DNA from: Planctomycetia bacterium
Lineage (GTDB): Bacteria > Planctomycetota > Planctomycetia > Gemmatales > Gemmataceae
Length of the DNA stretch: 36,729 nt
Assembly (NCBI GenBank): GCA_005808665.1
Contig: SYLG01000144.1
Location: 1 to 36,729 of the forward strand
Reading direction: 5' to 3'
Shown here piece after piece: positions 19,501 to 27,086 of this stretch. Each line of letters opens with the position of its first letter. The first letter of the stretch is position 1. Below the pieces are notes generated by a model that saw only the letters and a list, made by a program, of their open reading frames with translations, ran no database searches and was not told the origin of the DNA. The translations under genes were made by a program, and so were the position numbers.

Positions 19501-19592
19501 TGCAATCACATAATTCCATTGCTGGGCCAGAAGGTTGGAAAGCCCTGACCCATGTTCTGGTAAACACCCGCGAATTTGTCTTCCTCCGCTAG
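16521..19592 (+). CDS. PSCyt1/DUF1549/DUF1553 planctomycete cytochrome-like protein
   Basis: A 1023-residue exported protein of the family often annotated as a DUF1553 or Planctomycete cytochrome C protein. Residues 1-21 form a signal peptide (hydrophobic FFFLCC core). PSCyt1 covers about 25-100 with a CYSCH haem-type motif (C39, C42, H43) and SMPPKG. DUF1549 (PSCyt2) spans about 165-370 with WLDLVRYSETRGHEFDY and a second CxxCH (C350, C353, H354, in CARCHDHKFDAI). Residues about 450-640 look like an inserted beta-sandwich (LamG-like) segment. DUF1553 (PSD1) runs from about 743 to 1010 with VNRIWHHLFGRGI and RRMSGESIRDNLL. ATG at 16521 has no strong ribosome-binding site but gives the signal peptide directly. 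First gene of an operon with the DUF1501 gene 29 bases downstream. Haem binding and any enzymatic role are family-based inference; the substrate is unknown. Confidence 0.92.
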   Translation: MKLFLHCAFFFLCCPGMVLVAREETFFESKIRPVLVEKCYSCHSKNATKVKGGLLLDSRAGVLKGGDSGPAIDLKEPQKSKILIALSYENPDLSMPPKGKLSSAVIKDMASWIASGAIWPGEQVNTTTQKDVFDLDKRKANHWVWTPLQSMLPGKGNLPKSLDPVDWYLEKARREKSVQASGPADPATLLRRLHVVLTGLGPREANVQAFLADPSEANYRKEVDRLLDSWEHAEHFARHWLDLVRYSETRGHEFDYTIPNAWQYRDYVIRAMKADLPYNRFLEEHLAGDLLSNPRMRTGSDSNESVLGTGFCYLGEEIHSPVDIRQDEADRFDNRIDVVSKTFLGLTVACARCHDHKFDAISTKDYYGLYSVFESASYRQVRFEHRTANAALANKWSGQRAQTEATVAKAFAKLIRESDATTRTFPKESLLSAWLDGKDEVPPANPVVDYAQISCWYPDDLSFGAGPRLAGAIDLSGKNPGLLPYGAACRDPLWNGMVPDPKVEKEPGALAYDRTGRTLKTQTFNVQSGAVWIWMRGQAKIYSSVGSHVMILGPLHGELVTDSGASDAFRWVRLNLTRYIGLPCHLEFTTDDSRFALATVFDQVAQPGNPGWAYFPKGKAVANRHDHLKMRLSYWVSHLKDHGTLSGLADHKWAALVLASAMESPAFSGTNSLPEIVAWKNLLAGYFPKRQIPSAVAPALWEGSQVKDHVFIRGSTKTAGAMVEPQNLEALGGALKGPGSRRLELATAWTNPQKTPMVPRVAVNRIWHHLFGRGIIPSVDNLGVMGDPVLHQPLLDQLALDFVRDGWSSRKMIKRLVLTHAWRQSSDALADAVNRDPVNSLFHYYRPRRMSGESIRDNLLLVSGRLSDKRFGPPAAPWINDFQEGRGRPNSGKLDEEGRRSIYVGVRRNFLSNWMLAFDTPIPFSTVGRRTESNVPAQSLILMNHPLVHELCESWGQKLALMPGDSGNRIKALYLQAYGREATAEEVSLCLDYLQSHNSIAGPEGWKALTHVLVNTREFVFLR

Positions 19593-19621
19593 GCCGACAA
19601 CCCGAAAACTGGGGAATTGGA

Positions 19622-21043
19622 ATGGATTCTCTGAATTATCACCCTTGGATGACCCGCCGCTCCTTACTTCGGGGAGGGTGTTTGGGTTTGGGAGCAATTG
19701 CAGCGGATGTCCTGGCAGGGAGGTTGGGTCTTGCCGATGTTTCAAAGGGTTCGGTGGATACATTGCACCATCGGCCACGAGCAAAAGCCGTCATTTTTCT
19801 TTACATGGATGGTGGGCCCTCCCAAATCGATACCTTTGATCCCAAACCTCATTTGGATAAATACGATCGCCAGGATCCCTATAAGTTAATGAAGGTTGAA
19901 CCGACGCAGTTTAATAGCATTGGAACGGTTCTTGCCAGCCCATGGAAATTCAAACAATTTGGCCAATCCGGGTTACCGATAAGTGGCCTGTTTCCCTTCA
20001 CAAGTGTCCATGCCGATAAATTGTGCATCATCCGGAGTATGGTTGCAAAATTCCCTGAACATACTTCTGCGAACTATTTCCTTCATACCGGTTTCGGCCT
20101 TCAGGGCAGGCCAAGTTGGGGTGCCTGGTTTGGCTATGGGTTAGGTTCTTACAACGATAGCCTTCCCTCTTTCATCGTTCTCAATGGAGGGCTGATCCCT
20201 CCCGGTGGCCTGGACAATTTCAATTCCGGTTTTTTACCGGCAGCATATCAGGCCTCGGTCCTGAAAGGGGCTGCGGCAGAACCCGTAGCAAACCTCAAAC
20301 CAAAAGAAAAATCCCCAAGGGATCAGCGCGAAAAACTGGCCTTGGCTGCCCAACTTGACAAAATTGCCAGCACAAAAAAGGGCATTTTTCCTGAATGGGA
20401 AGCTGCTCTCAAAAATCAGGAAACCGCTTTCCGAATGCAAACCGGCTTGCCCGAATTGGTGGATATTTCCAGGGAATCCAAAGAGTTGCAAAGGCGATAT
20501 GGTCTGGAAAGTTCCTACGAACCTACCAGGATTTATGGCCGTCAATGCCTTTTGGCACGCAGGTTTGTTGAGCAGGGTGTTCGCTTCATCGAAGTTACAT
20601 GTCCCAATGTCGGTTTCGACCGTTGGGACCAGCATAGCGACCTGAAAAATGGCCATGAGAAGAATTCCTTGGCGGTAGACCAGCCAATCGGTGCCTTGCT
20701 TGAAGATCTCAAAGCCCGGGGACTATTGGAGACAACATTGGTCGTCTTTGCCGGGGAGTTTGGTCGAACGCCTTTTGCCCAGGGATCCAATGGTCGCGAT
20801 CACAATCCCATGGGTTTTTCCATTTGGATGGCGGGTGGTGGGGTCAAGGGCGGCCTGGCGTATGGGGCCACTGATGAATGGGGCTACCGTTCCGTTGAAA
20901 ACCCTGTCCAGATCCATGACCTGCATGCTACCATGCTCCGCCTGCTTGGGGTGGATCACAAGCGGCTTACCGTTCGTTTTGGGGGCAGGGATATGCGCTT
21001 GACGGATGTGCATGGTGAGGTGGTTGAAAAAATCGTGGCATAA
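19622..21043 (+). CDS. DUF1501 protein, Tat-exported
   Basis: A 473-residue protein of the DUF1501 family, which has an alkaline phosphatase/sulfatase-like fold. ATG at 19622 is chosen over an in-frame start 29 codons upstream because it puts a twin-arginine signal at the N terminus (TRRSLLRGG, residues 11-19, then a hydrophobic stretch) and leaves the upstream gene intact. Family motifs are visible: FLYMDGGPSQIDTFDPK (59-75), WDQHSDLKNGHEKN, GEFGRTP (378-384), RDHNPMGFSIWMAGGG, and IHDLHATMLRLLG near the end. It is the second gene of the operon; DUF1501 and DUF1553 genes are paired very often in planctomycetes, which suggests a joint periplasmic job, unproven. Its stop is 17 bases from the stop of the convergent ACT gene. 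Confidence 0.93.
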   Translation: MDSLNYHPWMTRRSLLRGGCLGLGAIAADVLAGRLGLADVSKGSVDTLHHRPRAKAVIFLYMDGGPSQIDTFDPKPHLDKYDRQDPYKLMKVEPTQFNSIGTVLASPWKFKQFGQSGLPISGLFPFTSVHADKLCIIRSMVAKFPEHTSANYFLHTGFGLQGRPSWGAWFGYGLGSYNDSLPSFIVLNGGLIPPGGLDNFNSGFLPAAYQASVLKGAAAEPVANLKPKEKSPRDQREKLALAAQLDKIASTKKGIFPEWEAALKNQETAFRMQTGLPELVDISRESKELQRRYGLESSYEPTRIYGRQCLLARRFVEQGVRFIEVTCPNVGFDRWDQHSDLKNGHEKNSLAVDQPIGALLEDLKARGLLETTLVVFAGEFGRTPFAQGSNGRDHNPMGFSIWMAGGGVKGGLAYGATDEWGYRSVENPVQIHDLHATMLRLLGVDHKRLTVRFGGRDMRLTDVHGEVVEKIVA

Positions 21044-21060
21044 AATGTGTGGGTCATTCG

Positions 21061-21453
21061 CTACCTGATCAGGCAATCTTTCACCAGATCCAGAACCAAA
21101 TCTGTTCGGGTGGCCGTTAGGGCCACAATGGCCTGGCCCCCTTGACGGCTGACAAATCGGATGCTGGACAGGTTGATACCCGCCCCGGAAAAACGCTCCA
21201 TCAATTCTGCCAATGCCCCGGGTTTGTCCTCCAAACGAATCAAAAGAACCTGTTCCCCAACGGCCTGGTATTCCGCCTCGGCTAGCAAGGTCAGGGCCCT
21301 GTCCGGTTTATCCACCCATATCCGGACGATGGCCCGGCCCGCAATGCTCTCGGCATCCAGCCGATCAATGTTTAAACCGTCAAGGGCAAGGATGGAGCCA
21401 ATGTCAGCAATCAAGCCTGGCCTATCCTCCGTCACCACCAGAATCTGTTTCAT
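21061..21453 (-). CDS. Tandem ACT-domain protein
   Basis: A 130-residue protein made of two ACT domains and nothing else: residues 1-65 (TEDRPGLIADIGSILALDG) and about 68-130 (LEDKPGALAELMERFSGAG). ACT domains bind amino acids and act as regulatory modules; both halves keep the DxPG loop that usually lines the ligand site. ATG at 21453 is chosen over a start 45 codons upstream: AGGGG lies five bases before it, and the upstream extension would lie inside the decarboxylase gene. The ATG overlaps the TGA of the decarboxylase (ATGA), so the two are translationally coupled. It is therefore likely to sense or control the decarboxylase substrate or product, which is inference. No terminator is visible before the convergent gene. 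Confidence 0.85.
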   Translation of the reverse strand: MKQILVVTEDRPGLIADIGSILALDGLNIDRLDAESIAGRAIVRIWVDKPDRALTLLAEAEYQAVGEQVLLIRLEDKPGALAELMERFSGAGINLSSIRFVSRQGGQAIVALTATRTDLVLDLVKDCLIR

Positions 21454-22745
21454 GGAAGCCCCTTTTTGTTTGGATGGACCGAATTGGGATCGTTTCGAAG
21501 GTCGTTTGCAAAGCGTTGAATGCGTTCCAGATTGACATGGGGCATACAAATGATATGAGAAATTGGGCCTTCGGTAGCAAGTTGCCATTTGCGAATCAGG
21601 CCCTGGGAAGGACGGTGAAAAACAACCGTGATGGACTTCTCATGAGCCCACGGATGACGACCCAGGGTGGTTAGTATTTCGATCGTTTTTTTTGTGGTTT
21701 CCTGACATTTTCTGACCCAATCCCGGAATCCTTTTTCACCAATCGTGTGAAACGCATACCAAAGGAAAAGGGGCGTAATGGCATTGCGTGATCCGGAAAG
21801 GGTAGTGTCACGGGTACCAATATATTCCACACCGCTTGCCACCAAATCGACCAATTCCCGCCTTGCCAAAGCCACGCCACAAGGAATTGGAGAGCCAATC
21901 ATTTTGTGGCCACTGATCGAAAGCGTGTCCGCTCCGTGGGCGAAGTTCCAAGGGGGGGAATCGTCCATAAAAGGAAGGAGCATCCCTGAAAGGGCCGCAT
22001 CGATATGAAGGTGATTTTGGGTAATCCCCATCTCGCAAAGAACATTGCGGATCCCAACCAAATCATCTATGGCTCCCTTCATGGTGGTTCCTGCATTGAC
22101 CACCATAATGGCAGGTTTATGACGCTCGATATGGACGGTTTCACGAAGGTCATCAAGGTCCATGCGGCCGTCTGGCAAACTTCGGATCATCAGGCTTCGT
22201 ACCTTCAGAACCCTCAATATCTTGGCAATGGAATAGTGCGAATCCTCTGAGTAGTAGACAATGCCCTCGGGAAATCGTTCCCGGGCCAGGAAAAGTCCAT
22301 ACATATTTCCTTCGGTTCCGCCATTGGTCACATAACCCCAGGTGTCCGGCCGGGGGCCTTGGGTCAATCGGCAGAAGATTTCGATTAATTCCCTTTCCAG
22401 CTCATGGGTGTTAAGACCCAAATTACTGGCCAAAAACGGATCACCCACATTGTTGGCGCCAAATGCCAAAAAAGGTAAAAGGGAAGAATAATCAAAAAGG
22501 GAATTGGTGGGATACCCAAGTAAATGATCCGCCTCCCTGACAAATTTTTGATAAATCAGTTCCAGGCGGGCTTTGTCTGGGGCGGATAATTCCCCCATTT
22601 CAGGCGGGCGGTCAAAAAGGGGCAATAGTCCAAAGGGTTGCATCATTAGGTCAATATAGCTGCAAAGATCTTGTAAAGGAATGCCCCACCAACCCTGCTC
22701 GGGACGATTCAACCTGAGGCCAGGGCCGTTTTCTGTTCCTGGCAA
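21450..22745 (-). CDS. PLP-dependent decarboxylase, histidine/serine decarboxylase type
   Basis: A group II pyridoxal-phosphate decarboxylase, up to 431 residues. Visible in order: LLGYPTNSLFDYSS (75-88), NNVGDPF, TNGGTEGNMYG (140-150), the cofactor-stacking region YYSEDSHYSIAK (H170), HIDAALSG (D249) and the cofactor lysine in SISGHKMIGSPIPCG (K281). These fit bacterial histidine decarboxylase (histidine to histamine); plant serine decarboxylases share the same motifs, so serine to ethanolamine is a real alternative. The most upstream start is a TTG at 22745 with no ribosome-binding site. ATG at 22646 (residue 34) is possible, and homologous sequence begins near residue 54, so the start is uncertain. 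About 270 bases upstream to the next gene hold nothing recognised. It ends overlapping the ACT gene by four bases. Confidence 0.87.
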   Translation of the reverse strand: MPGTENGPGLRLNRPEQGWWGIPLQDLCSYIDLMMQPFGLLPLFDRPPEMGELSAPDKARLELIYQKFVREADHLLGYPTNSLFDYSSLLPFLAFGANNVGDPFLASNLGLNTHELERELIEIFCRLTQGPRPDTWGYVTNGGTEGNMYGLFLARERFPEGIVYYSEDSHYSIAKILRVLKVRSLMIRSLPDGRMDLDDLRETVHIERHKPAIMVVNAGTTMKGAIDDLVGIRNVLCEMGITQNHLHIDAALSGMLLPFMDDSPPWNFAHGADTLSISGHKMIGSPIPCGVALARRELVDLVASGVEYIGTRDTTLSGSRNAITPLFLWYAFHTIGEKGFRDWVRKCQETTKKTIEILTTLGRHPWAHEKSITVVFHRPSQGLIRKWQLATEGPISHIICMPHVNLERIQRFANDLRNDPNSVHPNKKGLP

Positions 22746-23019
22746 GGAGTGAAAAAGGCCAACCCAAATCCTTACGATTTGGATTTACCAGGAAGTGGTA
22801 AGTTTTACCCAATAAATAGGCCCCGTTCACCGTTTGTTTGCCGATTATCAAACTTGCCCAAGTGCAACAATCATCATTCCCCATATTGTTTGCCAGAGCG
22901 GCATTTTTCCTTGCTTAATGGCTACGGTTTTAGGAAATGGCTTGGATCGGGACCAAAGTATTTTTTGCAATGATAGATGATCAGTTTTTGTAAGCCGGGC
23001 ATAGTCCATAAAAGGCAAT

Positions 23020-23538
23020 TCATTGATCCTTCCAATAGTCGGATTCGATGGCCAAATCTTCCGTTCCCGTCGGGGAAATGTTGAAAGAAACCAGCCGAAG
23101 GTGTTTGGGTCCTGGAGTGATGATGGTCCGCCACCCCCAATTTGGGCCAGTTGATGCCTTATAAGATCCTAAAAGGTCAAAAATGCCCTTCCCATCTATT
23201 GATCCAAGCAGGGTTATGCCCCTATCATCGGTATGGAACGAGTCTAGCCAAAAAGCCGATGCTTTCTTGGTCCCCTCCTGAACACCAAGCAGGATGGTGC
23301 CTTTTTGGGGAGATTGGTGATGGCTCCAAGTGTAATTCATTAGGGCAAATGGGCCATCACTTTTCAGGGAAACGCAAAGGTTGGATGCGGATTCCCCAAG
23401 TAAATCAGAGGCTGGATCCTGAAGGCGAATCCTCCCGGTCCAGTTTCCCAAAAGCACCTGCATCCATTTTAATCCATTCATGGACAAGTACTCTCTTTGG
23501 GAATTTTGGAATGCAGGAAATTGGCTCCAGGGTAGCAT
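23020..23538 (-). CDS. DUF1579-like protein
   Basis: A 172-residue protein without clear signal peptide. It shows the pattern of the DUF1579 family, a calycin-like beta-barrel fold of unknown function: LLGNWTGRIRL near residue 30, ALMNYTW, GTILLGVQEGTKKASAFWLDSF in the middle, LLGSIDG, WGWRTIITPGPKHLRL and a final TEDLAIESDYWKD. The ATG at 23538 lies six bases after the stop of the DUF1559 gene, so the two form a unit. No good ribosome-binding site is seen, which suits coupling to the gene before it; ATG at 23481 (residue 20) is an alternative start. If the DUF1559 gene is dead or stops early at its TGA, translation of this gene may be affected. Confidence 0.65.
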   Translation of the reverse strand: MLPWSQFPAFQNSQREYLSMNGLKWMQVLLGNWTGRIRLQDPASDLLGESASNLCVSLKSDGPFALMNYTWSHHQSPQKGTILLGVQEGTKKASAFWLDSFHTDDRGITLLGSIDGKGIFDLLGSYKASTGPNWGWRTIITPGPKHLRLVSFNISPTGTEDLAIESDYWKDQ

Positions 23539-23544
23539 CAGAAA

Positions 23545-24336
23545 TCAAGGTGTTTTCAGGGGACGAAGTCGGCCATCCGTAAGTAAATCCCAACCCCCGG
23601 ATTCCAGGTTTACAATCTTTTCTCCCCCCTTGATGGTAATTAAACCCCGGAGTGTTTCAGGGAGAAGGTTTCGTTGGAGGCGATGAAGGCTTCCATCGAT
23701 CATCACCACAGCGGCATCCGAATACGGGCTGCTAATTCCATTAGGATGGTCAAGTCGAAAATCCATTTCGGCAAGAGAGAGGTCCCTTGGCTCCATCCAT
23801 GAAATCCTGGCCCCCAGGTTTTCTACCAATAAAATGCTTTGATCCTTTTCATCCTGGATATCCGTTGAAACAAGGGAATGGGGACCCGGCCAAGCCGTTT
23901 CCTTGCCAACAATTACAACATAGTTCGTAATGCTATTTGCAGCATGATGCTTTCCGTGGAAGGCGTAAATGGATGGCATTTTTTCTGCCAATTTTTGATT
24001 GTTCGGGCCGTTCCATGGTTCTGAAAAACAATATTCCTTATAAAGGTCATTTTGTTCGAGATAAGGAAGGATCAATACCCGCCAACTATGCCAAGGTTTT
24101 CCATCCGGGCCAATTACAAAGGCAGGTGGATAATGACCATTGGAGTCGGCGTAGTTGGCGACCGCCAACGCCAATTGTTTGAGATTTCATAAATCCGAAC
24201 TTCTGTTCGCCGACTTACGGACCTGAGTTACCAGAATCGCAAAATAGAACCCACCTCCTGCCAAAATCGCCAAGGATAGGGTGGCCAGGAATAGGTTTCT
24301 TTTGCGGTGAACCGAAGATTTTGAAAATGAAATCAT
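23545..24336 (-). pseudogene. DUF1559 gene interrupted by in-frame TGA (codon 50)
   Basis: A DUF1559-type (planctomycete pseudopilin-like) protein of 263 codons if read through. It starts at ATG 24336 behind an excellent GGAGG (24343-24347, six bases away). Residues 1-49 contain a basic start and one membrane segment (LFLATLSLAILAGGGFYFAIL) without the usual GFTLIE prepilin motif, ending RKSANRSSDL. Then comes TGA (24187-24189), and the same frame goes on with NLKQLALAVANYADSNGHYPP, SWRVLILPYLEQNDLYKEY, a PYSDAAVVMIDGSLH part and a stop at 23545. In the family the joint reads like RRSQCSNNLKQ, so the TGA falls where a residue is expected and both flanks are conserved. Most likely a nonsense mutation or a base error (CGA or TGG to TGA). 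Recoding as selenocysteine is possible but unproven: the family cysteine sits two positions earlier. Confidence 0.8.
24154..24169 (-). other. Hairpin 17 bases after the in-frame TGA
   Basis: Read on the minus strand: GTTGGC (24169-24164), loop GGTC, GCCAAC (24159-24154). It is a perfect six-pair stem with a four-base loop, starting 17 bases after the TGA of the DUF1559 gene. Distance and GGTC loop resemble bacterial SECIS elements such as the apical loop recalled for E. coli fdhF, but the bulged U of that element is missing. A chance hairpin in coding DNA is equally possible. Confidence 0.3.
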
Positions 24337-24496
24337 CAAATACCTCCAACCCCATTGTAGTCAAGTTAGCCTGGCAGGAGTCCGATTTTTCCTGGTGTCG
24401 GGATGAAGTAGGGCTTCACCTACCATCAATGCGATTAAAACCCAATTTCGATCGCCAATATCCTTGGGAAAAGTCCCGGGCGCTCCAGCATCCCAT

Positions 24497-25687
24497 TTAG
24501 GGGTTCAAAACCAGTTTTGCACGAGTTTCAATTTCCTCCCACAAGGGAACCTTTCGGTATCCATAAAGCCTGGGGTCATTGGCAAGGTCTTTTGGATTGG
24601 CCTGTACGCATAGTATCCATGGAATGGTGGTGGGAAGGGAAGTGCCCCTTGTTAATCCCGAGTTCCCTTTAGGTAAATGGCCAAATTCCAAAAAAAGCTT
24701 TTTTTGACTCTGTTTTTCGACCAAACAAAGGTCAGGAACATGGAACCTTTTTCCCTCCATGAGCACTTCATGGGTTTCCAATAGTTCCCAGGATGCATTT
24801 GGTCTTTTGGTAAAAAGTGCCACCAGATCTTGCTTGATAGGGTTGGGCTGCTGAGGTGAGCTATCCACGGGCCTCAAACCAAGGCCACTATCCAAATGGA
24901 AAACCTTCGGCACTTTCCGTTTTCCCCAAGCCAGTTTTGCCTTTAACTCGAATTGTTCAAGGGATAGTACCCATGGAAAAAAACAGGCGAGCTGAAATCC
25001 ATAGCGATTTGTCCGGCCGAAAAGTGATAAGGGACCATCAAGGGTGATTTGGATTCGCCCGTTGGGTCGGCTTTCATAAGTGGCCAAAAGCCGATGAAAC
25101 CTTACCCTTTGAATGATTCGCCTCAGGTCCAGGGTATTGGGTTGAACCGCCTCGATAACGAGCGAGAGGGAATGCAGCAATATCCCCTGAACGAGGCCAA
25201 TGTTGTAGGCATGGATCAATCGTTCGGAGGAAAGGGACTCAAAACCCATAAGTAGTTGTTCCGCAGGCAAATCGGCAAACAATTTTGATTCCGATTGATC
25301 CGGATTCATTCCCACAACGGTTGCGGCTTCAGTGAGCAACCTGGTTCGGTCAAAGTTATTATCCTTTCGGGCAATTGCGGCCCGGGCAAACACCTCAAAT
25401 CGTAGTTGTTCTTCAAGTCCATCCAAACCTTCGGAGAATGAAGATCGTGATTGGAGGATATGATAAAATCCTTCCCAAATGCGTGGATTTCCAGGACCAT
25501 TAAGAAAGGGAGACGCCAATTCCCGTAATACTCGCCGCGTGGTTTTATCATGGGAGCAGGCACATTCCGACCACCAGTCGATAAATTGTTGGGTTGGGAC
25601 TTGCAACCATTCCGCGTTTGGTGGGAGATACTCCGGAAAAATTTCTTTGCCATCCATCCGCACAAGGGAAAGGTTACCTGTAAGCAT
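24497..25687 (-). CDS. DUF790 / Bax1-type nuclease, partner of XPB
   Basis: A 396-residue protein of the DUF790 family, whose archaeal member Bax1 binds XPB and cuts DNA with it. The hallmark LDGPLSLFGRTNRYGFQLA is at residues 217-235. Before it lie helical parts including YNIGLVQGILLHSLSL (161-176). The C-terminal nuclease-like core has PDL (D319) and LFLEFG (E334), matching the D...LEI/V-x-G pattern of the family; the usual GFWTPEY continuation is here HLPKGNSG, so catalytic activity should not be taken for granted. ATG at 25687 overlaps the helicase gene by 14 bases. Cytoplasmic; probably works with the helicase on damaged DNA. A gap of 160 bases separates it from the DUF1559 gene downstream. 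Confidence 0.85.
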   Translation of the reverse strand: MLTGNLSLVRMDGKEIFPEYLPPNAEWLQVPTQQFIDWWSECACSHDKTTRRVLRELASPFLNGPGNPRIWEGFYHILQSRSSFSEGLDGLEEQLRFEVFARAAIARKDNNFDRTRLLTEAATVVGMNPDQSESKLFADLPAEQLLMGFESLSSERLIHAYNIGLVQGILLHSLSLVIEAVQPNTLDLRRIIQRVRFHRLLATYESRPNGRIQITLDGPLSLFGRTNRYGFQLACFFPWVLSLEQFELKAKLAWGKRKVPKVFHLDSGLGLRPVDSSPQQPNPIKQDLVALFTKRPNASWELLETHEVLMEGKRFHVPDLCLVEKQSQKKLFLEFGHLPKGNSGLTRGTSLPTTIPWILCVQANPKDLANDPRLYGYRKVPLWEEIETRAKLVLNP

Positions 25688-27086
25688 CGTGATCCCGCCT
25701 CCTTACACTGGCATATTCTTCGGAGGTTTCGCGGGTAATTACTTCGTAAAGAGTGGCATGTTTGCTGCCTGATTTTCTGAGAATTCGGCCCAAACGCTGC
25801 ACATGTTCACGAACCGTGGAACTTCCTGACAGGACTATTCCCACAGCGGCAAGGGGCATATCAACCCCCTCATTGAGTACCCGGCTAGTAACTAGCGTTG
25901 GGAATTTGCCAGAGGCAAAACCTGTCAGGAGGATCTTTCGTTCCTTTGCCGGAGTCAGATGGGTTAGAGGGGGGATTAGCAAGTCTTTTGCGATTTTGTA
26001 AACCGTTGCATTGTCTACTGTGAAAATCAGGGTCCGTTCCCTGGCGTGGAGTTTGAGCAGGCTTTCCAAAACGGTGTTTTTAGCCGGATTCGTTTGGGGA
26101 ATCTGTTTTTGACGGCGAAAGGCACGAAATGCTGCCAGGCCTCCATCGACCCTGGCACAAAGGGAGATAAACCTGCCCCAGGCACCTTCGGTTGACATAT
26201 CGAGTTGGTGACGGGTGCAAAAATCCAGGTAAGCTTTGCGACAAGCCTTGTATTCGGACCTCAAAACGGGATCAAGGTCAACATAAATCCTTTTAGTAGA
26301 GTAATTGGATAGGTATTGCCCGGATAGGTCGGGTATCTCCCGTCGATATACAATGGGACCAATCAGACCATCATAACAGGAGAGGGGTTGTTCCATTTTC
26401 TCCGGGGTTGCCGTAAGGCCCAGCCGAAACGGTGCAATGGAACCGAGGGCAGAGGTGGAAAAAGCTGGCCCAGGGAGGTGGTGGGCCTCATCAAAAACAA
26501 TGAGGCCAAAACGGTTTCCCCACTTTTCCAAATGGATATGAGCCGATTGGTAGGTGCTTACGGAAATATCGGATAGGTCTTGTTCCCCACCCCCCATTTG
26601 GCCAATGGGGACCCCAAAGGCCAAATTCAGCTCCTTGCGCCACTGATTCAAAAGGTCAATGGTGGGGGTTACCACCAGGGTTGACCGTAGAGCCCGAATC
26701 ATGGCAAGGATGGCCACAAATGTCTTTCCCGTGCCTGTAGGCAGAACTACCAAACCACGGGCCCCGGAAGACCACCAATGGTCCACCGCATCCCTTTGAT
26801 GGGGAAAGGCAACCCTGTCGGTTTGGAGGGAAAGGGCCATTTTTTGATATTGTCTTGCCTCGTCAAGCAATGGGGTTTTGTTTTCTTTGGCGAGGCATAT
26901 CAAATCGCGATAACGGCATCCTTCGGCCCGAAAAACCAATTCCCTTTTATCCCACAGAACCCAGGGTGCCTCCTGGAGCCATCCGGGAATGAAACCTCTT
27001 ATGACAAGGGTTCCGGCCTCAAAACGGATCGACATTTCGTTAAGGGTTGGCACCTCATTTCCAAAGGGAAGGCCTTGCTCAGGCAT
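25674..27086 (-). CDS. XPB-family superfamily 2 DNA helicase
   Basis: A 470-residue ATP-dependent helicase of the bacterial/archaeal XPB (Rad25) type. The N-terminal 90 residues resemble the damage-recognition domain (AGTLVIRG, PWVLWDKRELVFRAEGCRYRDL). Motifs: FPHQRDAV (Q), Walker A PTGTGKT (116-122), DEAHH (199-203), TATP (225-228), TLIFTVDN (352-359), SRVLNEGVDMP (401-411) and motif VI QRLGRILRKSG (430-440). The RED motif expected just after TATP in XPB is degenerate (EKME). ATG at 27086 overlaps the end of the RND gene by eight bases, and its own end overlaps the DUF790 nuclease by 14. The adjacent nuclease argues strongly for an XPB-Bax1 pair acting in nucleotide excision repair or a related process; the exact lesion is unknown. 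Confidence 0.9.
   Translation of the reverse strand: MPEQGLPFGNEVPTLNEMSIRFEAGTLVIRGFIPGWLQEAPWVLWDKRELVFRAEGCRYRDLICLAKENKTPLLDEARQYQKMALSLQTDRVAFPHQRDAVDHWWSSGARGLVVLPTGTGKTFVAILAMIRALRSTLVVTPTIDLLNQWRKELNLAFGVPIGQMGGGEQDLSDISVSTYQSAHIHLEKWGNRFGLIVFDEAHHLPGPAFSTSALGSIAPFRLGLTATPEKMEQPLSCYDGLIGPIVYRREIPDLSGQYLSNYSTKRIYVDLDPVLRSEYKACRKAYLDFCTRHQLDMSTEGAWGRFISLCARVDGGLAAFRAFRRQKQIPQTNPAKNTVLESLLKLHARERTLIFTVDNATVYKIAKDLLIPPLTHLTPAKERKILLTGFASGKFPTLVTSRVLNEGVDMPLAAVGIVLSGSSTVREHVQRLGRILRKSGSKHATLYEVITRETSEEYASVRRRDHDAYR

Noticed and set aside
22651-22884. 77-codon frame overlapping the decarboxylase start
   Set aside because: Overlaps the conserved decarboxylase in another frame and lacks any family pattern.
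23545-24174. Separate gene starting at the TTG after the TGA
   Set aside because: The frame before the TGA has a strong GGAGG start and a membrane anchor that belong to the same family, so this is the second part of one gene, not a gene with its own start.
23545-24336. Firm call of a selenoprotein
   Set aside because: The TGA lies two positions away from the family cysteine, the hairpin lacks the usual bulged U, and no selenocysteine genes are in the window; kept only as a possibility.
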